Assembly (NCBI GenBank): GCA_013997645.1 | Contig: PNKB01000031.1 | Location: 1-37,260 of the forward strand | From: Cyanobacteria bacterium PR.3.49 | GTDB taxonomy: Bacteria; Cyanobacteriota; Vampirovibrionia; Obscuribacterales; Obscuribacteraceae | Direction of reading: 5' to 3' | Length of the DNA: 37,260 nt | Shown: positions 33,175-37,260 of the stretch, piece by piece | Numbering within the stretch: position 1 is the stretch's first letter | How the letters are laid out: every line of letters starts with the position of its first letter | Translations under genes and position numbers: made by a program | The notes under the pieces: model-generated | The model's database searches: none | Told to the model about the DNA's origin: nothing | What the model saw: the letters and a program-made list of their open reading frames with translations, nothing else

Positions 33175-34368
33175 CTATGCGTGTTCGTAAAATGCCAGTA
33201 TATCCGCGCCACGGCGGGCTTGCCCAAGTTTGAAAAGATAGTCGGCCCCGAGAATGCCTTTGAAAAGGTGCGAGGCTGTCTCGCTAAACAGCGATTTCAT
33301 TTTTATGCCGTGCATCATTTCGTTGAGAGAGTTTGCCGAAAAATAGCGCACATGATCGAGTTTGAAAGAATAATAGTAATCGCCCAAAATCTCAGCTTCT
33401 TGCGCATTGAGATTAGGTGTGCGTATGACAATGAGACCATCATCGGTGAGAAACTCTTTGAGCAGGCTGATTACTGCCCTCGGTTTTTCCAGGTGTTCGA
33501 TTACGTCGAACAATGTGATCAGTTGAAACTTCGTTCCTGCCGCATATTGGCGCAAATCCTCGACATTTCCGTGCCAGGTGTCGAAATCAAAAACCTCTTT
33601 GCAGTGTTTGATTATGTCTTCTGAAAGATCAATTCCATAATGTTCAAAACCTAGAGATTGAGCCGCCTTGCGAAAATATCCGATGCCTGATCCGACGTCC
33701 AGCATTTTTACTTGCTGCGGGTTTTTCATCCACTTCTCTGTGCGAGTTCCGGCATTTTCGACCACCAGATCAATGATACGCTGGGCTTTTTCAAGCCTCC
33801 AGTCCATTTGCAATAGGTATTCTTTCATGCCGTAATGCGCTCCGCCTTGCGGAGAAAAATACTTTTCGTCGTAGATGATACTGTCTGCGGTGACAGGCTT
33901 TTTTGTCTTCGCATCGACTAGCCAGGCGAATTCCTCAATTTCATTGCCGATCACGAGATAATCAGTATTGCCGCTTATAGAATGCGCGAATATCGCGTCG
34001 GGAATTTCGCCCTCAGGACCGGCCAGACCCTCAAAGTCGAGGTCGTGATCGGCTTCTATTGTTTTGCGCTTGTGCTTGTAAAAGGTCTTATTAACTGCCT
34101 CCAGGAGGCAAGTCACGCGTTCTTCTTCCTGTAAATGACTCAAATTTCTGCCGAAAATGTGCTCGGCTGCTTCGACGGTGTTTTCGATAAATTCTCTTGC
34201 CTTCGCTTCATCGATTTCGAGTAGTCGGCAGAAGCCTTTGCGCCAGTGGTCGTGGTCATCAGCGAATTGAACCGACCCACGGCTGACAAAGAGAATCCCC
34301 ATTGTGGTTTCCACCCACTTTTGCATGGATGATGACTTGCTCTTTGTTGGCTGCTGTTTCGGTTGCAT
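33175..34368 (-). CDS. SAM-dependent class I methyltransferase with long N-terminal extension
   Basis: The 397-residue protein (from ATG 34368) has its Rossmann methyltransferase domain in the C-terminal half: VKMLDVGSGIGYFRKAA (motif I), FEHYGIDLSEDIIKHCKE, then LITLFDVIEHLEKPRAVI and DDGLIVIRTPN, as in UbiE/Methyltransf_11/23 families. The N-terminal 190 residues are helical and unfamiliar; the YDEKYF and FSPQGGAHYG signs that precede the domain occur in sugar or lipid methyltransferases. A TTG at 34398 overlaps the stop of the upstream methyltransferase (TTGA), which would add ten residues and couple the genes. It is followed after eight bases by the GT2 fusion. It probably methylates a glycan or glycolipid. 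Confidence 0.82.
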   Translation of the reverse strand: MQPKQQPTKSKSSSMQKWVETTMGILFVSRGSVQFADDHDHWRKGFCRLLEIDEAKAREFIENTVEAAEHIFGRNLSHLQEEERVTCLLEAVNKTFYKHKRKTIEADHDLDFEGLAGPEGEIPDAIFAHSISGNTDYLVIGNEIEEFAWLVDAKTKKPVTADSIIYDEKYFSPQGGAHYGMKEYLLQMDWRLEKAQRIIDLVVENAGTRTEKWMKNPQQVKMLDVGSGIGYFRKAAQSLGFEHYGIDLSEDIIKHCKEVFDFDTWHGNVEDLRQYAAGTKFQLITLFDVIEHLEKPRAVISLLKEFLTDDGLIVIRTPNLNAQEAEILGDYYYSFKLDHVRYFSANSLNEMMHGIKMKSLFSETASHLFKGILGADYLFKLGQARRGADILAFYEHA

Positions 34369-34394
34369 TTGCGGTTTGAATTCAATTATGTTGA

Positions 34395-35036
34395 TCAATT
34401 GCGCTTTGCGATTCTTGAAATAAAATGCAGACCGTCGTCGAAAATCCATGTTGCCGGCGGCGGGTAGAGATGCAGCTTGCTGCGCGTCTCTTCGACTTTT
34501 GCGTTGCACTCTTGATACAGCGAATTCCACTTTGCAGAACTCAAATACAGATACGGAAGATGCACACCGTGAGCCTTATTTCCGACCCAGTCCATGAAGC
34601 GCAAGCGAATATCGTCATAAGGATTTTCGCAAAGATGATCTTTGATGATGACGAATTTCTTCGAGACTCTCAGGCACTCCGCGAGCAGTTTTTGCTGTTT
34701 TTCCGTGTGATGCAGCACGTCAATGAGTAGCGAAAAGTCGAAAGCGTTATCCGGAAATTCCAATTTTTCGCCATCGAATTTCGTCACCGGGATGAGCGTA
34801 TCAGGGCGCACAAGCACATCAACGCCCGCTAGCTTTGCATCCGGTTTTAATACAGTTATCTGCCTGCCGACGCCGCCGTCGCCGCAACCGACATCAAGCC
34901 CTGTAAGCTCACCGGTTGGCAGCATCCCGGCGATCCATTCGGACAGAACTCGCACGCGCCTGCCTGCCACGAGATTGTCGTGCAAAGGTCTCACGACGCT
35001 GCCGGCGAGGGGCTTTAAGATGTCGGGGTTGTCCAT
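34395..35036 (-). CDS. SAM-dependent class I methyltransferase
   Basis: The 213-residue protein has motif I LTGLDVGCGDGGVGRQI (about 44-60), AGVDVLVRPDTLIPV, FPDNAFDFSLLIDVLHH (motif with the family's DVLHH) and KKFVIIKDHL, all typical of small UbiE-like methyltransferases of about 200 residues. It is cytoplasmic. The first gene of a three-gene minus-strand unit (methyltransferase, methyltransferase, GT2 fusion), it is divergent from the GT2 gene at 35168 with a 131-base shared regulatory gap. Start ATG 35036 has AAGGGG about ten bases before it. The acceptor is unknown; lipid-linked sugar is an inference from neighbours. Confidence 0.87.
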   Translation of the reverse strand: MDNPDILKPLAGSVVRPLHDNLVAGRRVRVLSEWIAGMLPTGELTGLDVGCGDGGVGRQITVLKPDAKLAGVDVLVRPDTLIPVTKFDGEKLEFPDNAFDFSLLIDVLHHTEKQQKLLAECLRVSKKFVIIKDHLCENPYDDIRLRFMDWVGNKAHGVHLPYLYLSSAKWNSLYQECNAKVEETRSKLHLYPPPATWIFDDGLHFISRIAKRN

Positions 35037-35078
35037 GCGATAGTTATACCCCTTTCTTTTCGGCCAGTTATATCAGCC

Positions 35079-35106
35079 TTTAACTCCTTGTGGGACCGGG
35101 TATCAT
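35079..35106 (+). promoter_or_regulatory. Possible sigma-70-like promoter for the GT2 gene
   Basis: TTTAAC (35079-35084) and TATCAT (35101-35106) are spaced by 16 bases, 62 bases before the GT2 start codon at 35168. The match is weak, so this is only a candidate. Confidence 0.3.
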
Positions 35107-35124
35107 ATTTCGAGAGGCAGCGTC

Positions 35125-35151
35125 CGCCGCACAGCGGCGCTTGAAGTCAAG
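35125..35151 (+). other. Two short hairpins in the leader of the GT2 gene
   Basis: CGCCGC-ACA-GCGGCG (35125-35139) is a GC-rich 6-bp hairpin, directly followed by CTTGA-AG-TCAAG (35140-35151). Both lie between the candidate promoter and the ribosome site of the GT2 gene. They could slow translation or stabilise the message. Confidence 0.35.
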
Positions 35152-35167
35152 TACGCGGTAGGAAACC

Positions 35168-36376
35168 ATGGCACAGGCACCGATTTCGAATATAGCGGCA
35201 GATGGACATTCGCCGGTAGTTTCGGTCGTGCTGCCCTGCTTGAATGAAGAAGATGCCCTGCCGATTTGCGTCGAGAAAATTCGCAAGGCTTTTGCCGAGC
35301 ACAATATTGACGGGGAGATTGTCGTCTGCGACAACGGCTCGACCGACCGCTCTGTTGAGGTCGCCGAAGGGCTGGGCGTGCGTGTTGTCCACCAGCCGGA
35401 GCGCGGCTATGGCAATGCCTATCTCAAAGGTTTTAGCGAAGCGCGCGGTAAGTATTTCATCATGGCTGACGCCGACGATACTTACGATTTTGCGCTCATC
35501 CCCAAGTTTCTCGCCAAGCTGAATGAAGGATACGATTTCGTGACGGGCAGCCGCTATTCCGAAAAGGGAAGTGCGAACATAACCTGGCTGCACCGCTATG
35601 TGGGAAATCCTCTGCTAACTTTGGGATTAAACACGCTTTTCGGAACGCCCTACACTGACGTCTATTGCGGCTACAGGGCGTTTACCCGCGAAGCCTACGC
35701 CCGAATTCAACCTGTCAGCCCCGGCATGGAGTTCAATTTAGAGCTGGCGATCAACGCCCACCTGGCAGGGCTGAAGTACACGGAAATTGGAATCATTTTG
35801 GCACCGCGCATCGGCGAGTCTAAATTGAGCACCTTCCGCGACGGCTGGCGCAGTTTGAGAATGATGATTCTTTACTGCCCCAACAAAGTGTTCATCATTC
35901 CAGGCATTGCCCTATTCGCGCTCGGCATGCTGATTCACGGCGTCGTTATCTATGGACTTGCTCATCAACCGGGTCGGCACGTTTTCGAAATTGGCAGTGT
36001 GGCTGGTATCGTCCTTAGTGTCGTCGGTGTTCAAACTTTGCTGTTAGGTCTTCACGCGAAGACCTATTCTTGGAGCCGCAGATTTGACCCCAATCAAAAT
36101 TTCTTGCGCAAGTTTTATCAGACTTTCAAACTGGAAGGCGGACTTTTTCTCGGTGCTTCAATGACTCTTGCCGGAGTGGTCATATTCGGCATTATGGCTT
36201 GGAAGTGGCTTAAATCAGGCGTCGAGCCCATGGGTAATTTGGGCTGGGCTTCTTTTGCCGGAACCATGATCATCATCGGATTGAGCATTACATTTTCATC
36301 CGTGTTCATCAGCGCCATGTCGATTACGAAGAGCAGCGAAACATCAGCAATCGATCGCAAAAGTTCGACAAACTAA
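35168..36376 (+). CDS. GT2 polyprenyl-phosphate glycosyltransferase with C-terminal membrane helices
   Basis: The 402-residue enzyme has a GT-A domain (VVSVVLPCLNEEDALPI, VVCDNGSTDRSVEVA, RGYGNAYLKGF, the DADDTYDF metal motif at about 95-102, VTGSRYSEKG). Four membrane helices follow at about 240-265, 275-298, 325-350 and 355-380. This is the DPM/GtrB-like form anchored in the inner membrane that loads a sugar on a polyprenyl phosphate. Its product would be the donor for GT87-type enzymes such as the one convergent to it. Start: ATG 35168 with AGGA seven bases upstream. It is the third GT2 gene in the window. The sugar is not predictable. Confidence 0.93.
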   Translation: MAQAPISNIAADGHSPVVSVVLPCLNEEDALPICVEKIRKAFAEHNIDGEIVVCDNGSTDRSVEVAEGLGVRVVHQPERGYGNAYLKGFSEARGKYFIMADADDTYDFALIPKFLAKLNEGYDFVTGSRYSEKGSANITWLHRYVGNPLLTLGLNTLFGTPYTDVYCGYRAFTREAYARIQPVSPGMEFNLELAINAHLAGLKYTEIGIILAPRIGESKLSTFRDGWRSLRMMILYCPNKVFIIPGIALFALGMLIHGVVIYGLAHQPGRHVFEIGSVAGIVLSVVGVQTLLLGLHAKTYSWSRRFDPNQNFLRKFYQTFKLEGGLFLGASMTLAGVVIFGIMAWKWLKSGVEPMGNLGWASFAGTMIIIGLSITFSSVFISAMSITKSSETSAIDRKSSTN

Positions 36377-36388
36377 TTTTTCTCTATT

Positions 36389-37260
36389 TCAGTCCGTTGC
36401 AGATAACTTTGACTGGTCGGCGCCGAATTCTTTGCTGTTCATGTACATGAAGCCGCTAATGATTAGCGCGATGTTCATCGCGATGAAAACGAAGTTCAAA
36501 GAGCCCACGCACCAGCCAATTCCGGGATAAGCGAAAAGAATAAATGACCAGACTTTCAAAGGTTTTGACTTCAATTTCCAGACTTCAATGGGGCTTATGC
36601 TGGGAAGGGTTAGTATCGCCGGCAGTGCAATTAGCAGGCAATCATATGGATTGACGTGGGGACCAAAAGTTACCGAGAGCAGCACGGTTAGCGAGAAAAT
36701 CCAGCGCAATTTTTCCGGATCGTCTTTCATGCCGGTCCAGAGTTTGTACACAAAAGGCATAGCGAGAAACACGAGCCAGAAGCTGATTTGATATGCAAGT
36801 TTTACCGGCATGAGATTGGTAAGAATGCCGCGGATATTCGCCATTCGCTCGGGGTAAAACGACGTGCCTGCCGTCACTTCCAGTCGGCTAATCACGCTTG
36901 GGTAATTGAAAACATTGTGCCAGCCGAGTACCGTACCCCCAATGATGAGCATCACACCTACGGCTGCGCAAAATGTGATGAATGCTTTCCATCGTTTTGT
37001 TGCCAGCAGTCCGGCGACAAACAATAGACAATACTGCGGTTTTGCAGTGGCAAGTGCGAGGCTGAGCCCAGCCCCGATGTCATTTTTGTTTCTTAACGCC
37101 CAATAGAAAAGCGCAAAGAAAACGAACATAAACCAGGTCGTTTGCCCAGTGCGAAAGACATTCATCGAATTGAACGAACCGAATATTGCCAGAAGGGCAG
37201 CGGCAATCGCCCAGTTGTCCCAATGGCGATCTTCTTTGAGAATCTTGTGGATGCACAGTC
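36389..37260 (-). CDS. GT87-type (DUF2029) membrane glycosyltransferase, N-terminus cut by window edge
   Basis: The frame is open from the stop at 36389 to the right edge, about 290 codons, so the N-terminus is outside the window. The visible part has about eight membrane helices and the GT87 pattern TGQTTWFMFVFFALFYWAL, NDIGAGLSLALATAKPQYCLLFV and WHNVFNYPSVISRL, aligning well with the enzyme at 20082-21323 (there RIDQLAPILLL, GAGMWLALVILKPQQFLPF). The stretch before the internal ATG at 37165 (residues LLAIFGSFNSMNV) continues the family, which shows that ATG is not the start. It converges with the GT2 gene 13 bases away. It probably adds a sugar to a glycan outside the inner membrane. Confidence 0.85.
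   Translation of the reverse strand, partial: LCIHKILKEDRHWDNWAIAAALLAIFGSFNSMNVFRTGQTTWFMFVFFALFYWALRNKNDIGAGLSLALATAKPQYCLLFVAGLLATKRWKAFITFCAAVGVMLIIGGTVLGWHNVFNYPSVISRLEVTAGTSFYPERMANIRGILTNLMPVKLAYQISFWLVFLAMPFVYKLWTGMKDDPEKLRWIFSLTVLLSVTFGPHVNPYDCLLIALPAILTLPSISPIEVWKLKSKPLKVWSFILFAYPGIGWCVGSLNFVFIAMNIALIISGFMYMNSKEFGADQSKLSATD

Overview
This window carries about 25 protein genes on both strands, packed closely, plus two decayed genes and several repeats. I see no rRNA, tRNA, CRISPR array, transposase or phage gene. GC content looks close to balanced. The organism is very likely a diderm (Gram-negative type) bacterium, because it has a heavy-metal RND pump with its periplasmic adaptor. 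GTG and TTG starts are frequent. The mix of small GT2/GT87 glycan genes, a short FtsB/DivIC protein, PilB-N-terminus-like modules and YD-like proteins reminds me of the non-photosynthetic sister group of Cyanobacteria (Melainabacteria/Obscuribacterales). That placement is an impression and has not been tested.

Layout. 1-2504 (minus): truncated ICMT-like membrane protein, old-yellow-enzyme reductase, a ~216-bp MITE/REP-like element made of two related palindromes, and a dual-specificity-type phosphatase preceded by a (GGACA)7 tract. 2773-6767 (plus): guaA, then a large membrane protein whose start codon lies in a 20-bp tandem repeat that creates a relay of mini-ORFs with ATGA stop/start overlaps, then a small secreted protein. 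6844-8416 (minus): lethal-factor-like zinc protease and a PilB-N-terminus-like protein that seems to start at AUA. 8594-13317 (plus): RND adaptor and pump, ended by a hairpin shared with a convergent gene. That convergent gene (13365-14771, minus) has a C-terminal papain-like Cys/His/Asp triad. 14845-19274 (plus): a two-gene unit of a rifampicin-phosphotransferase-like PEP-utilising enzyme and a 582-aa-class protein of unknown family. 19275-19846 is a repeat-rich non-coding tract.

19847-21323 (minus): a 59-aa small ORF and a GT87-type membrane glycosyltransferase. 21475-25988 (plus): GT2 glycosyltransferase, a membrane-embedded spermidine-synthase-like protein, a voltage-gated K+ channel with a C-terminal zinc ribbon, and a methyltransferase pseudogene. 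26014-26967 (minus): a CxxC membrane protein and the internally deleted remnant of its tandem paralogue. 27182-28084 (plus): TPR protein. 28099-31588 (minus): FtsB/DivIC-like protein, phosphohexomutase and a YD-like protein. 31772-35036 (minus): two SAM methyltransferases and a GT2 enzyme fused in frame to a secreted domain. 35168-36376 (plus): polyprenyl-phosphate-type GT2 enzyme. 36389-37260 (minus): a second GT87 enzyme, cut by the window edge.

The last third therefore looks like a cell-surface glycan region: a sugar-phosphate mutase, three GT2 enzymes, two GT87 membrane enzymes and two methyltransferases. The most unusual items are the mini-ORF relay at 4402-4465, the PEP-utilising enzyme with its unknown partner, the papain-like protein, the GT2-secreted fusion with an A8 run at the joint, and two neighbouring genes that both decayed by internal deletion.
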